From Motilimonas pumila (GTDB lineage Bacteria > Pseudomonadota > Gammaproteobacteria > Enterobacterales > CBDFNC01), in assembly GCF_003596335.1 (NCBI RefSeq), contig NZ_QZCH01000029.1, positions 1 through 54,690 on the forward strand: a DNA stretch of 54,690 nucleotides. Direction: 5' to 3'. Made by a program: the position numbers and the translations under genes. Of this stretch, positions 44,614-54,689 are shown in pieces (position 1 is the first letter of the stretch; the number at the start of each line of letters is the position of its first letter). The notes below the pieces were generated by a model that saw only the letters and a program-made list of their open reading frames with translations, was not told the origin of the DNA and ran no database searches.

Positions 44614-46896
44614 GTGTTAACCCAACTAAGGGACATTGTTGAACAAGTCAACGCCACGGATTCTCTAGACAGCGCTGCGCAAATCCTGGTTCAACAAATT
44701 CGCAGCGTTATGGCTGTGGACTGCTGCTCCGTTTACCTTACTCAAGCCAGTGAAAAACGCTTTAATTTGTCTGCCACTGACGGTTTAGAGCGCTCCGCCG
44801 CAGGCAATATTAGCATTGCTTTTAATGAAGGCATTGTTGGCTTAGTAGGGCAAAAAGAAGAGCCGATTAACCTAGCTGACGCTCAGGCTCACCCTAGGTT
44901 TAAATACTTACCTGAAATTAAAGAAGACAACTTCCGAGCATTCTTGGCTGCGCCCATTATTCATCAACGTCAAGTATTAGGCGTGTTGGTTGTACAGCAA
45001 ACCCAAGCCCGTGAGTTTGATAAAACGGAAGAGTCCTTCTTAGTCACCTTAGCGACGCAGCTGGCGAATGTTATCGCTCATGCACAAGCCAAGGGCCTTG
45101 TGTCTGCTCAGCAGCAGCATAAAAAAACCATTAAATCATTGCGCGGTATTGCTGGTAGCCCAGGTATTGCCATTGCTAATGCCCATGTCGTGATCCCCAA
45201 TATTTGTTTGCAACAAGTGAGTAACGAGCCGTTACCAACTGCCGATGAGACGACGATCTCCGACGAGGTAGACGCATTTCAACAAGCGGTAAGAAACAGC
45301 AAAGAAGAGATTGCTAGTATCGCATTGCGTTTAAAGGGGCAATTGCCTCAGGAAACCATGGCAATATTTGACGTTTACCAGCAAATGCTCAGCGAGGCTG
45401 ATTTAAGTGGTGAGGTAAAACGTAAGATACAACAAGGCTACAGTGCAACCTCTGCGGTAAAACTTATCGCTGAGGGGTATATTGAACGTTTTCAAGGAAT
45501 GTCAGATCCTTACCTGCGAGAGCGTGCGTCAGACTTAAGAGATGTGGCTCAACGTTTATTAAGCCATTTATCGGGCACCGCTTTTACCGCTAAAGTGGCC
45601 AGCGATATTATTTTAGTGGCGGAGGAAGTCACCGCGACTATGCTGGCAAATGTGCCAAGAGGCCACTTAAAAGGTATTGTTTCGGTTTCTGGTTCGGCTA
45701 ACTCTCATGCCGCAATATTGGCCCGCGCTTTAGGTTTGCCCGCCTTGATGGGCATGGCTTTGCCAATCGAAAAAATGGCCGGGAGCACCTTGATTATTGA
45801 TGGTTACAGCGGGGAATTATACGTTGAGCCTGAGCAAGCGGTATTGCAAGAGTACGTGGGCTTGCTGGAAGAAGAGCGCGAGCTTGATAATATTATGCAA
45901 GATTGCTTGGCGGCCCCTGCGGTAACCAAGGACAATGTAGCGGTTGAAATGCTACTTAATGCCGGTTTAAGCGCTGACACCGAAATTGCGATTAATGAAT
46001 TTGCTGACGGCGTAGGACTTTATCGCACTGAAGTGCCCTTTATGTTAACCGAGAGTTTCCCAACCGAATCTGAACAAACAGAGCGTTACAAAGGCATTTT
46101 GCACACTTATCAAGGTAAGCCTGTGACCATGCGTACCTTGGATGTAGGGGGGGACAAGCAATTACCTTATTTCCCGATTGTTGAAGAAAACCCATTCCTT
46201 GGTTGGCGCGGCATTCGCATTACGTTAGATCATCCTGAAATTTTCTTAGTGCAAATTAAAGCCATGCTCAGAGCGAGCATTGGTGAAGACAACTTGCAAA
46301 TCATGCTGCCTATGGTCAGCGGTTTACAAGAGGTTGACGACGCGATTCGTTTGATTGAGCAAGCGTATTGTGAAGTACATGAACAAATTCGAGATACAGG
46401 TCAAATACTGCGAGAGCCTAAACTTGGCGTTATGCTCGAAGTACCTGCGGCGTTATTGCTACTGCCTCAACTTGCTCAACGGGTCGACTTTTGGTCCATT
46501 GGCAGTAATGATTTAACGCAGTATTTGCTTGCCGTTGACCGGAATAATCCAAGAGTGGCAGGCCTGTTTGACAGTTTTCATCCGGCCGTTTTACAAGCCC
46601 TTAAGTTTATTATTGAACAAGCTAAAACGCACCAAGTACCAGTGAGCTTATGCGGTGAATTAGCAGGCGATCCTCTGGGAGCGGCGGTATTATTGGCAAT
46701 GGGCTATACCAAACTCAGCATGAACACTTATAATATTGCCCGTATTAAGTTTGTGATCCGTCACGTGAATGTGGCAGAGTTAAAAGAATTACTGCATCAA
46801 GCGTATCAATTGAATAGTGGTGCAGAAGTGCGGGCGCTGTTTTCCCGATACCTTGAACAGCAGGGGTTGGGCGGATTAGTTCGCGCAGGCCGCTAA
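44614..46896 (+). CDS. ptsP: PTS-Ntr enzyme I (phosphoenolpyruvate-protein phosphotransferase PtsP)
   Basis: First component of the nitrogen phosphotransferase system, passing phosphate from PEP to NPr (PtsO). An N-terminal GAF domain (about 1-165) senses a small ligand, reportedly glutamine or related signals. The EI part carries the phospho-histidine H365 (GSANSHAAILARALG), and PEP-binding signatures GLYRTEVPF and DFWSIGSNDLTQYLLAVDR. The start is GTG (44614) with AAGGAG six bases upstream. The 760-residue length is normal. PtsO and PtsN are not in the window. Confidence 0.95.
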   Translation: MLTQLRDIVEQVNATDSLDSAAQILVQQIRSVMAVDCCSVYLTQASEKRFNLSATDGLERSAAGNISIAFNEGIVGLVGQKEEPINLADAQAHPRFKYLPEIKEDNFRAFLAAPIIHQRQVLGVLVVQQTQAREFDKTEESFLVTLATQLANVIAHAQAKGLVSAQQQHKKTIKSLRGIAGSPGIAIANAHVVIPNICLQQVSNEPLPTADETTISDEVDAFQQAVRNSKEEIASIALRLKGQLPQETMAIFDVYQQMLSEADLSGEVKRKIQQGYSATSAVKLIAEGYIERFQGMSDPYLRERASDLRDVAQRLLSHLSGTAFTAKVASDIILVAEEVTATMLANVPRGHLKGIVSVSGSANSHAAILARALGLPALMGMALPIEKMAGSTLIIDGYSGELYVEPEQAVLQEYVGLLEEERELDNIMQDCLAAPAVTKDNVAVEMLLNAGLSADTEIAINEFADGVGLYRTEVPFMLTESFPTESEQTERYKGILHTYQGKPVTMRTLDVGGDKQLPYFPIVEENPFLGWRGIRITLDHPEIFLVQIKAMLRASIGEDNLQIMLPMVSGLQEVDDAIRLIEQAYCEVHEQIRDTGQILREPKLGVMLEVPAALLLLPQLAQRVDFWSIGSNDLTQYLLAVDRNNPRVAGLFDSFHPAVLQALKFIIEQAKTHQVPVSLCGELAGDPLGAAVLLAMGYTKLSMNTYNIARIKFVIRHVNVAELKELLHQAYQLNSGAEVRALFSRYLEQQGLGGLVRAGR

Positions 46897-46982
46897 GATA
46901 ACCTTTCTTTACATTCAACTTGAGTGCTTTTTACTGGCCAAGCAGGCTAGAATAAAGCCTTTATTGTCAGGATTTAAAAAAC

Positions 46983-47801
46983 ATGTCTGAAACCTACTGG
47001 TCTTTTCCCAATATTGACCCGGTGATTTTTAGCGTTGGCCCTTTGGCTATTCGCTGGTATGGAATGATGTATTTGCTAGGCTTTTTGTTTGCTTTGTGGA
47101 TGGCTAACCGCCGCGCAGCAACACCTGGCTCAGGATGGACCAAGGATGAAGTCAGTGACGTGTTATTTTATGGCTTTATGGGCGTCATTTTAGGTGGCCG
47201 AATTGGCTATGTATTGTTTTACCAAACCGCCAGCTTTATTGATAACCCATTGTATCTATTTCGTATTTGGGAAGGCGGAATGTCTTTCCATGGTGGTTTG
47301 TTAGGGGTGATTGCAGCCATGTTTTGGTTTGGCCGTAAAACCAAGCGGCCTTTCTTTGCGGTTGCTGATTTTGTGGCTCCGTTAGTGCCGGTTGGCCTAG
47401 GTGCTGGGCGTTTTGCCAACTTCATTAACGGCGAACTATGGGGCCGGGTCACAGATAGCCCTTGGGGCATGGTATTTCCCAATGCAGGCCCTTACCCTCG
47501 TCATCCATCTCAGCTATACGAGTTTGCGTTAGAAGGCATCGTATTGTTTATTATGCTTTATTTTTACTCTAAAAAGCCTAAGCCATTAGGCGCGATCGCA
47601 GGTTTATTTTTAGCCGGTTACGGTACTTTTAGGTTTATTATTGAGTTTGCCCGTGAGCCAGATGCACATTTAGGCTTATTAACGGCAGGACTGAGTATGG
47701 GGCAGCTATTGTCGTTGCCAATGATTATTTTAGGGGGAGCATTTATGGTTTGGGCCTACAAGAAGCACCCATTGCAAGCAGCTAAAGGGGCCACGCAATG
47801 A
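46983..47801 (+). CDS. lgt: Prolipoprotein diacylglyceryl transferase Lgt
   Basis: It attaches diacylglycerol from phosphatidylglycerol to the lipobox cysteine of prolipoproteins, in the inner membrane. H103 in SFHGGLLG, the signature [14 protein letters not shown] (about 142-155) and about seven membrane segments are present. The 272-residue length fits. It overlaps thyA through the ATGA sequence. AATAAAG-C-CTTTATT, a perfect 15-bp palindrome, lies upstream at 46951-46965. MltC in this window is a likely substrate. Confidence 0.95.
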   Translation: MSETYWSFPNIDPVIFSVGPLAIRWYGMMYLLGFLFALWMANRRAATPGSGWTKDEVSDVLFYGFMGVILGGRIGYVLFYQTASFIDNPLYLFRIWEGGMSFHGGLLGVIAAMFWFGRKTKRPFFAVADFVAPLVPVGLGAGRFANFINGELWGRVTDSPWGMVFPNAGPYPRHPSQLYEFALEGIVLFIMLYFYSKKPKPLGAIAGLFLAGYGTFRFIIEFAREPDAHLGLLTAGLSMGQLLSLPMIILGGAFMVWAYKKHPLQAAKGATQ

Positions 47802-48649
47802 AAGCATATTTAGCATTATGTCAGCGTATTATTGATGAAGGTGTTTGGGTAAACAATGAGCGCACAGGTAAGCGCTGTTTAACTGTGATAAACGCTGAGT
47901 TGCAATATGACGTAGCCAATCAAGCTTTTCCTTTGATCACGACCCGCAAAAGCTATTGGAAAGCTGCGATTGCTGAGCTATTAGGTTATATCCGAGGTTA
48001 TGATAATGCGTCTGATTTTAGAGCGTTAGGTGCCAAAACGTGGGACGCCAACGCCAATGAGAACCAAGCCTGGCTCAATAACTCTTATCGTAAAGGCCAA
48101 GATGATATGGGGCGTGTTTACGGGGTACAAGGACGCTCTTGGGCCAAGCCTGATGGTGGCGTGGTCGATCAGCTCGGTAAGATTATTGATGATTTATGTC
48201 GTGGTATCGACGACCGTGGTGAGATTTTATCTTTCTACAATCCAGGTGAATTCCATATGGGGTGTTTGCGCCCTTGTATGCATACTCACACTTTCTCCGT
48301 GTTGGATGGTACCTTGTATCTCACCAGCTATCAGCGCTCTTGTGATGTTCCTTTAGGGCTTAACTTTAACCAAATTCAGGTTTACACCCTTTTGGCACTG
48401 ATGGCACAGATCACCGGCCTCAAACCAGGCCAGGCCTATCACAAAATTGTCAATGCGCATATCTACGAAGATCAGCTTCCATTGATGCGAGATGTGCAGT
48501 TAAAGCGTGAACCTTTTGAATCACCTAAGCTAGTGATTAATCCTGATATCAAGTCTTTGAAAGATCTTGAAACATGGGTCACGATGGACGATTTTGAGGT
48601 GATAGGTTATCAGCATCACGAAGGCATAAAATACCCATTCTCTGTTTAA
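47798..48649 (+). CDS. thyA: Thymidylate synthase ThyA
   Basis: It makes dTMP from dUMP using methylene-tetrahydrofolate. The catalytic cysteine is C160 ([11 protein letters not shown]), and the dUMP-binding [13 protein letters not shown] and [10 protein letters not shown] blocks are intact. At 283 residues it is about 19 longer than E. coli ThyA, with MHTHTF after the catalytic Cys instead of HAFFQF. The Vibrio-type enzyme is similarly long and has the same CLRPCM context. It overlaps the lgt stop by 4 bp, so the pair is coupled. Confidence 0.96.
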   Translation: MKAYLALCQRIIDEGVWVNNERTGKRCLTVINAELQYDVANQAFPLITTRKSYWKAAIAELLGYIRGYDNASDFRALGAKTWDANANENQAWLNNSYRKGQDDMGRVYGVQGRSWAKPDGGVVDQLGKIIDDLCRGIDDRGEILSFYNPGEFHMGCLRPCMHTHTFSVLDGTLYLTSYQRSCDVPLGLNFNQIQVYTLLALMAQITGLKPGQAYHKIVNAHIYEDQLPLMRDVQLKREPFESPKLVINPDIKSLKDLETWVTMDDFEVIGYQHHEGIKYPFSV

Positions 48650-48704
48650 ACGTAGCCTTGCGGATTGATATTTAAACGTATCAAGGCAATGACAAGATTG
48701 ACTC

Positions 48705-48733
48705 AAAAAAGCCACCGCAAGGTGGTTTTTTTT
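48705..48733 (+). terminator. Intrinsic terminator of lgt-thyA
   Basis: The stem GCCACC / GGTGGT with loop GCAA is followed by eight Ts and preceded by an A-run. Confidence 0.85.
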
Positions 48734-48808
48734 CGCGTTTTTGTCTTCATCTACTAATCTTAAAGGTGTTTTGTACTCTATTTTGCGTTTGTTCAAGGAT
48801 GGTACTCG

Positions 48809-50995
48809 ATGGATCTGAAGTTATGTTGCGATGAAATCGTTCAGCAAGATTCTATCAAACACTTATATCAAGCCACCTTTTCTTTGTTGCGCCGTTATTT
48901 TCCCGCCGTTCATGCTTATTGGTTTAGTCCTGTAGGTGACTGGCAAGTGAAAGCTTGCGCTGAACTGACTTCCGACTCGTGTAAGTTGAGTAAAGTAAGT
49001 GAACCTGAAGCAACACTGTTATGTCATCGTACAAGCTCTGGTGAAGCTGCTTTTAATGAATTACGTGCTTGGTTACAGCCTTTGGCGAGTCAATTTTCGT
49101 ATGAACGAAGTATGGTAACAGCTTGCCATAATCAGCAAGACTACTTGGTATTAGCGCTGCCACAAGCGGTGGAAGCCCACTTGATGCTAGTGCTTAAGTT
49201 GAGTGAGCCTGTGTTGCTTAATGACGCGATGCAAAGCACAGCGCATGTTTGTTTGTTACAAATTAGCCGGCAACAACAAAAGTTAGAATTTAGCCACCAC
49301 AGCCATCAGCAATTAAGCCTAAAGCATAATCTTGAAAGTGAAGTTATCGAGCACATATATCAGAACCACTATTTGCTCTCATTCACTCAAAAGCTGCATA
49401 AAAGCATCATGGATTTGTCACAAATCAAACATTTAGACAGCTTATATCGAGGAGTCGTGGAAACTTCTCAGTCGCAATTTGAACTGGATAGGGTCGCGCT
49501 TTATTTATACCAAGACAGCAGTAAAAAAGTAATGCCCAGTTATGGCGGCAACGTGCAAGGGCAAGTTGAACCATTGCCTGACGACGGGCTATCGTTGGCC
49601 GACTACCCTTGGGTTGAGAAATTATTACAACAAGGGCAAGTGTTTGATTTAACAGAAACAGTGCCCCTACAGAGCCCTGATGGAAAACAAGTGATGGGGT
49701 GGCGTTTGACCCTGCTTTTAATGGACAAAGATACTTGTATCGGTTGGTTGCAAATCGACAATTCGATTCGCCATAACCCGTTATTAAAACATCAAAAACG
49801 GGTGTTAGGCGTGTTTAGCTCTAGCGTTGCACAGCTGCTTAATGCCATGCAGCAAGAGCAAGACTTTAATGTACTGTACGAGATTAACCAAGCGCTTGCC
49901 AAACAGAGCAGCTTGGATAATGTATGCAAAAAAAGCATTGAGCTAGGCAGAGCGTTTTTGCACCTAGATAGAGCTGCGCTGTTATTGGTGGATCCTACAC
50001 AATGTTATGTTGTGGGCACCTGGGGCACGAACCAACAAGGCCAGGTGGTGGCTGAGCATGGTTTTAAGGAGGCGATTGAGAGCGTGCCCAGCTATCACAG
50101 AGGAATGGTAGAGCATGATTATTTTGAGGTGAATCACGGTTGCACGTTACATTACAACCAAGATCCTGTGGGTAACGGTAGCCACGGGGTTTTCAGTTTA
50201 TGGGACGAGCAAAAAATATTGGGTTTCTTAGTGGTGGATAACCTGTTTAGTCAAGCGCCATTTACCGCTCATCAAGTAGATGTGATTAAAGTATTTTGTC
50301 AAAACATTGCCCAAATTATGGCGACACGTCGGGCTGAGTTTGCGCTCAAACAACTAAACGAAGAGCTTGAATTAAGGGTGCAGCGCCGGACGCAAGCACT
50401 GGAGCAAAAACAGCAAGATTTAGCATTGTTAAACAAAGAGTTAGCTAAGGTTTCAGCAACAGACGCCTTGACCCAAATCGCCAACCGTTATCACTTTGAT
50501 AAAGTTTATCGTAAAGAATTGAGTCGTGCCATTCGTCAGCATCGCAGCGTGGCTATTATTATGATAGACATAGATTACTTTAAGCAGTTTAACGATATTT
50601 ATGGTCACATTCGAGGCGATGAATGCCTTTACCAGGTGGCGCAATGCTTAAACGACTGTGCCCAGCGTGGCAGTGATTTAGTGGCGCGCTATGGCGGTGA
50701 AGAGTTTATTATTTTATTGTCGGATTGCCGCTTGCAGAATATTTTGGAGTTAACCCATAAAATTAAGCGCGAGATAGCTAAGCTCGGTATTTGTCACGAA
50801 TATGAGCAAGCGAACAGTCAACTCACCATCAGTGCGGGTTTTGTTCTGCGTCAGCCCCATTTAAAAACCATGGCCGATGATTTGATTGACATGGCCGATC
50901 AAGCTTTATATCAAGCCAAACGGAGAGGGCGAAATATTATCGTCAATTATGACGACGGGGTAGCCAATAAAAATCCGGCATTACTGCCGGATTGA
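48809..50995 (+). CDS. GAF-GAF-GGDEF diguanylate cyclase
   Basis: A 728-residue soluble protein. Two GAF-like sensor regions are recognised by position and hydrophobic pattern (about residues 195-350 and 355-515), and an N-terminal region of unclear fold precedes them. A coiled coil (about 515-560, rich in Glu, Leu, Gln) connects to the GGDEF domain. The active signature GGEEF is at about residues 629-633, with an RxxD inhibitory site (RGSD) exactly five residues upstream, implying product feedback. AAGGA precedes the ATG. It follows thyA but has a terminator between them. The trmB terminator is embedded in its 3' end. Confidence 0.9.
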   Translation: MDLKLCCDEIVQQDSIKHLYQATFSLLRRYFPAVHAYWFSPVGDWQVKACAELTSDSCKLSKVSEPEATLLCHRTSSGEAAFNELRAWLQPLASQFSYERSMVTACHNQQDYLVLALPQAVEAHLMLVLKLSEPVLLNDAMQSTAHVCLLQISRQQQKLEFSHHSHQQLSLKHNLESEVIEHIYQNHYLLSFTQKLHKSIMDLSQIKHLDSLYRGVVETSQSQFELDRVALYLYQDSSKKVMPSYGGNVQGQVEPLPDDGLSLADYPWVEKLLQQGQVFDLTETVPLQSPDGKQVMGWRLTLLLMDKDTCIGWLQIDNSIRHNPLLKHQKRVLGVFSSSVAQLLNAMQQEQDFNVLYEINQALAKQSSLDNVCKKSIELGRAFLHLDRAALLLVDPTQCYVVGTWGTNQQGQVVAEHGFKEAIESVPSYHRGMVEHDYFEVNHGCTLHYNQDPVGNGSHGVFSLWDEQKILGFLVVDNLFSQAPFTAHQVDVIKVFCQNIAQIMATRRAEFALKQLNEELELRVQRRTQALEQKQQDLALLNKELAKVSATDALTQIANRYHFDKVYRKELSRAIRQHRSVAIIMIDIDYFKQFNDIYGHIRGDECLYQVAQCLNDCAQRGSDLVARYGGEEFIILLSDCRLQNILELTHKIKREIAKLGICHEYEQANSQLTISAGFVLRQPHLKTMADDLIDMADQALYQAKRRGRNIIVNYDDGVANKNPALLPD
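50968..50993 (-). terminator. Intrinsic terminator of trmB inside the GGDEF gene 3' end
   Basis: The stem AATCCGGCA / TGCCGGATT with a four-base loop is followed on the minus strand by TTTTTATT. It lies within the last codons of the opposing GGDEF gene. Confidence 0.8.
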
Positions 50996-51010
50996 TTTAG
51001 CCTTGAGGTA

Positions 51011-51733
51011 TTAAGCGTCTTTTTTGAAGATTAAATCCCACACGCCGTGACCTAATCGGTGACCTCGGCTTTCAAACTTAGTCAACGGGCGCCATTCTGG
51101 TCGAGGCACATAATCCGCGCTTGTTGATGTGTTACTAAAACCTGGCGCTTCGTTGAGTTCAATCAGCATGTGCTCAGCATAGTTTTCCCAATCGGTGGCC
51201 ATATGAATGATTCCGCCAACGGCCAACTTTTGTTGTAAGCAAGCAAGAAACTCAGGCTGTACAATACGGCGCTTATGGTGGCGTTTTTTGTGCCAAGGGT
51301 CAGGGAAATAAAGCTGAAAGGTATCTAAGCTGCCATCTGGGATCATGTCTGCCAACACTTCCACCGCGTCGTGTTCAAAAACCCGTAAATTCGTGATACC
51401 GGCTTCTTCAGCATCCGCCAAGCAAGCACCAACGCCTGGGCCATGAACTTCAATGCCGATATAATCACGCTCTGGGTTAGCCTGCGCCATGGCAACCAAA
51501 GATTTACCCATACCAAAGCCCACTTCTAGTGTAATGGGGGCTTGACGACCAAAAACTGCGCTGAGATCCAGTAGTTGTTTTTGATACTCTAAGCCCATAG
51601 TGGGCCACACGCGTTCAATGGCATTGCTTTGCCTTGCCGTCATTCGGCCTTCACGTTTGACGTAGCTTTTGATCCGGCGCATTCTTTTCTCTTCTGGCTG
51701 AGCAGCTGTTTCCGGCTTTTCTTGTTCAGTCAT
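51011..51733 (-). CDS. trmB: tRNA (guanine-N7-)-methyltransferase TrmB
   Basis: It makes m7G46 in the variable loop of tRNAs. A SAM-binding motif [11 protein letters not shown] (about residues 70-80), the tRNA-contact block [15 protein letters not shown] and the C-terminal [15 protein letters not shown] are present. The 240-residue length is typical. The N-terminus is charged. It is divergent from mutY, as in E. coli, with a 248-bp gap that shows no further gene. Confidence 0.96.
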   Translation of the reverse strand: MTEQEKPETAAQPEEKRMRRIKSYVKREGRMTARQSNAIERVWPTMGLEYQKQLLDLSAVFGRQAPITLEVGFGMGKSLVAMAQANPERDYIGIEVHGPGVGACLADAEEAGITNLRVFEHDAVEVLADMIPDGSLDTFQLYFPDPWHKKRHHKRRIVQPEFLACLQQKLAVGGIIHMATDWENYAEHMLIELNEAPGFSNTSTSADYVPRPEWRPLTKFESRGHRLGHGVWDLIFKKDA

Positions 51734-51981
51734 TTTGGGGTACCTTGGTGTTGGCTTTGCTGTTGGGGCGTATTGTATAAATATCGCCGAATGTCAGCCA
51801 GTAATTAAGTAAATTAAGCGGGCATTATGCAAACTTATGTCTGTTTAGCAAGTCAGAGCGTGGTTTCTCCCTCCTGGTGAGTGGAGTGAAAGGGCCTATC
51901 GCGCGTAACGAGAAATGAAAATAGTCTTGGCGCGAGGCCATTGCTTGTTTATGCTGGCCAAAAAAATGAGCAATACGTGTT

Positions 51982-53034
51982 ATGCATTCCCTATTTTCGG
52001 ACAAAATTTTAGCTTGGTACGACCAACATGGTCGTAAAACGCTGCCTTGGCAAAAAAACAAAACCTTATACTCTGTATGGGTATCGGAAATCATGTTGCA
52101 GCAGACTCAAGTCACCACAGTGATTCCCTATTTTGAAACTTTTATGACGCAATTTCCTGACGTTGTCAGTTTAGCGAATACCCCTCAAGATGAAATGCTG
52201 CATTATTGGAGTGGACTTGGTTATTACGCCCGGGCGCGAAACCTTTATAAAGCCGCTCAGGTTATTCGAGACCAATATCAAGGCCAGTTTCCAACCGACT
52301 TTGAACAAGTACTTGCCTTACCAGGCATTGGCCGCTCTACCGCAGGAGCTATTCTCTCTTCAGTATTAGGACAGCACCACGCGATTTTAGACGGCAATGT
52401 TAAACGCGTGTTGGCGCGCCATCATGCCATTGCAGGGTGGCCGGGGAAAAAGCCCGTAGAAAACGCCCTTTGGCAGCGTGCGATTGAGCATACGCCGGAA
52501 ATGCGTGTAACCGATTTTAATCAGGCCATGATGGACATGGGCGCCATGATCTGTAACCGCAGTAAACCGCAATGCGATGCTTGCCCAATTGCGGATACTT
52601 GCGTTGCTTGGGCCCAAGGAGAGCCAAAAGCTTACCCTCATTCGAAGCCGAAGAAACAGCAATCCGTAAAGCGCGCCCGGCTTATTATTGTACGTGATGG
52701 TAACAAGGTATGGCTGGAAAAGCGTCCGCCAGCAGGCATCTGGGGTTCGCTTTGGTGTTTTCCGGAAGCGGCGGATCTCACAGAACAGCAGGAAATTTTA
52801 AAAGCCATTGGCGCCGAGCAGTATACTGAGCAATGTTTACCTGAGTTTAGGCATACTTTTAGCCACTACCATTTTGATATTCAGCCGGTATTAGTCGATG
52901 TATCACTCTGGAATACACGGCAAGTAATGGAAGCTAAGGAAACACTCTGGTATAACTTAGCCCATCCACAGGAAATTGGCTTAGCAGCGGCAACTTCTAA
53001 GTTGTTAAGCGCTCCTGAATTTGAAATGGCTTGA
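51982..53034 (+). CDS. mutY: Adenine DNA glycosylase MutY
   Basis: It removes adenine paired with 8-oxoguanine. The catalytic glutamate is E36 ([10 protein letters not shown]), the helix-hairpin-helix is [13 protein letters not shown], the conserved aspartate lies in [10 protein letters not shown], and the 4Fe-4S ligands are arranged C-x6-C-x2-C-x5-C ([17 protein letters not shown]). The C-terminal Nudix-like domain for 8-oxoG recognition follows ([15 protein letters not shown]). The length (350) equals E. coli. No clear Shine-Dalgarno precedes the ATG. It heads mutY-yggX-mltC. Confidence 0.97.
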   Translation: MHSLFSDKILAWYDQHGRKTLPWQKNKTLYSVWVSEIMLQQTQVTTVIPYFETFMTQFPDVVSLANTPQDEMLHYWSGLGYYARARNLYKAAQVIRDQYQGQFPTDFEQVLALPGIGRSTAGAILSSVLGQHHAILDGNVKRVLARHHAIAGWPGKKPVENALWQRAIEHTPEMRVTDFNQAMMDMGAMICNRSKPQCDACPIADTCVAWAQGEPKAYPHSKPKKQQSVKRARLIIVRDGNKVWLEKRPPAGIWGSLWCFPEAADLTEQQEILKAIGAEQYTEQCLPEFRHTFSHYHFDIQPVLVDVSLWNTRQVMEAKETLWYNLAHPQEIGLAAATSKLLSAPEFEMA

Positions 53035-53047
53035 AGGTGAATTAGAG

Positions 53048-53320
53048 ATGGCAAGAACAGTTTTGTGCGCGCGTTTGCAGCAAGAGTTACCTGGGTTAGA
53101 TTTTCAATTAATCCCCGGCGAGCTAGGCAAGCGAGTATTCGACAATATTTCAAAGCAAGCTTGGACTGAATGGCAAAAAAAACAGACCATGCTAATCAAT
53201 GAAAAAAAACTTAATTTGATGAATGCGGACGACCGTAGCTTGCTTGAAGTAGAAATGGTTAAGTATTTATTTGAAGGACAGGACGTTGATATCGAAGGTT
53301 ATACGCCGCCATCTGAATAA
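53048..53320 (+). CDS. yggX: YggX, iron-trafficking / oxidative-stress protein
   Basis: A 90-residue protein linked in Salmonella and E. coli to protection of Fe-S clusters. The start [10 protein letters not shown] places Cys7 at the position reported as essential in Salmonella. The rest ([19 protein letters not shown] and the C-terminal YTPPSE) matches the family throughout. It lies 13 bp after mutY, whose Fe-S cluster it might help protect. Its 3' end overlaps the mltC start. Confidence 0.95.
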   Translation: MARTVLCARLQQELPGLDFQLIPGELGKRVFDNISKQAWTEWQKKQTMLINEKKLNLMNADDRSLLEVEMVKYLFEGQDVDIEGYTPPSE

Positions 53321-54473
53321 CTGTGTTCACGTGACACTGGGAATGAGCTGCGTGTTATTAGCAGCTTGTTCTTCCCAATCAGAGATTCAATCGAGTCAGA
53401 TCCAAACCCGTGCCGACTTAGACAAGTACCTGGCCACTCGGGCGCAATATCACATTCAACACCCCGCTGATATCACCAAAGATACCGAAGCTTTTGAGAG
53501 CCTCATTGGTCACTTTTCGCGTCAGGTATATCAAATCTGGGGACAAAAAGACGGTAAGTTTGCCAGTAGTAAGCACTACGTCAAATACACAGACAATTAC
53601 TTGAGTCGAGCTGAAATCGATTTTGAGCGTGGTATGGTGACGGTAGAGACCATTTCAGCCTTGGCGCCGAAAAAACACTTACAAGAAGCCATAGTGACCA
53701 CCTTGCTCACGCCTGAAGACCCTAGTTCGGTGGACTTATTTTCCGATCGTGCGTTTATTCTCGGTGGCGGAGATCCTTTTTTATACGGCCAAGTACGAGA
53801 CCAAGACGGTAAACCCATCCAATGGCAATGGCGGGCTAACCGTTACGCCGATTATTTATTAAACCAAAAGCTAACAACTACCCATTACAACGGTAAAAAG
53901 GTGTGGTCAGTGCAATTTCCGCTGGAACAAGACCACCAAGCTCAACGTGAGTATAAATATGCCCAACTGGTTAAAAAGTACAGCCGAAAATATAACATCG
54001 ATGAAAGCTTAATTTATGCGGTGATGAAAACAGAAAGCAGCTTTAACCCTTATGCCGTGTCACGGGCGAATGCGTATGGTTTGATGCAAGTGGTGCCGGC
54101 TACTGCAGGCAGGGATGTGTTTGAAAAGGTGAAAAAGCGCAGTGGACAGCCGAGCCGTGAATATTTGTTTAACCCGGAAAATAACATAGATACAGGTACG
54201 GCTTATCTGCATATTTTAAAAACCCGTTACTTGAAAGACATTAAAGACCCGGACTCATTGCGTTATGCCATTATTTCGGCCTATAACGGCGGAGCTGGCA
54301 ATGTGTTTAAGACATTTCATCGTGACCGTAAACAGGCCCCTAACGTGATTAACCAGCAATCGAGTGGGCAAGTTTACCAATCTTTGACAAAACAGCACCC
54401 ATCGCAAGAATCAAGGCGTTATTTGTATAAGGTGAACAAAGCACAAAAAGCGTTTTACACAGGCAGCATTTAA
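53286..54473 (+). CDS. mltC: Membrane-bound lytic murein transglycosylase MltC
   Basis: An outer-membrane lipoprotein that cleaves peptidoglycan to 1,6-anhydro products. A lipobox LLAAC lies at about residues 24-28 after a basic signal region. The MltC N-domain ([24 protein letters not shown]) is followed by the SLT domain, with catalytic Glu at about 250 ([13 protein letters not shown]) and [11 protein letters not shown]. The proposed start is TTG (53286), with AAGGA seven bases upstream. It lies 35 bp inside yggX. An in-frame TTG at 53271 lacks a ribosome site, and no ATG fits before the signal peptide. The resulting 395 residues exceed E. coli MltC (359), mainly at the N-terminus and linker. 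Confidence 0.93.
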   Translation: MISKVIRRHLNNCVHVTLGMSCVLLAACSSQSEIQSSQIQTRADLDKYLATRAQYHIQHPADITKDTEAFESLIGHFSRQVYQIWGQKDGKFASSKHYVKYTDNYLSRAEIDFERGMVTVETISALAPKKHLQEAIVTTLLTPEDPSSVDLFSDRAFILGGGDPFLYGQVRDQDGKPIQWQWRANRYADYLLNQKLTTTHYNGKKVWSVQFPLEQDHQAQREYKYAQLVKKYSRKYNIDESLIYAVMKTESSFNPYAVSRANAYGLMQVVPATAGRDVFEKVKKRSGQPSREYLFNPENNIDTGTAYLHILKTRYLKDIKDPDSLRYAIISAYNGGAGNVFKTFHRDRKQAPNVINQQSSGQVYQSLTKQHPSQESRRYLYKVNKAQKAFYTGSI

Positions 54474-54573
54474 TTAAAACCCGCCACAAAATGGCATAAA
54501 TGCTGTTTTTTTTAGCGAACTGATGAAAGCTTGTGCAAACAGCACAGATAAGCGTGAAAATTTAAAAAAATAG

Positions 54574-54602
54574 TTGACGCCAGCAATCAAAATCTATTTA
54601 AT
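54574..54602 (+). promoter_or_regulatory. Promoter of tRNA-Phe
   Basis: TTGACG (54574-54579), a 17-bp spacer and TTTAAT (54597-54602) are each one mismatch from consensus. A GC-rich discriminator (GCGCTCC) follows, typical of stringently controlled stable-RNA promoters. A weak hairpin with an eight-T run near 54500-54516 may end mltC upstream. Confidence 0.72.
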
Positions 54603-54613
54603 AGCGCTCCGTC

Positions 54614-54689
54614 GCCCAGATAGCTCAGTTGGTAGAGCAGGGGATTGAAAATCCCCGTGTCCGTGGTTCAATTCCGCGTCTGGGCACCA
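54614..54689 (+). tRNA. tRNA-Phe (GAA)
   Basis: A complete 76-nt cloverleaf: acceptor GCCCAGA / TCTGGGC, anticodon loop TTGAAAA with GAA, T-loop GTTCAAT and an encoded CCA at 54687-54689. It is near-identical to E. coli tRNA-Phe. It follows mltC with its own promoter, and the window ends one base later. Confidence 0.96.

Noticed and set aside
51825..52094. Minus-strand open frame of 89 codons in the trmB-mutY gap
   Set aside because: Runs into the mutY coding start on the other strand and lacks a ribosome binding site or recognisable product.
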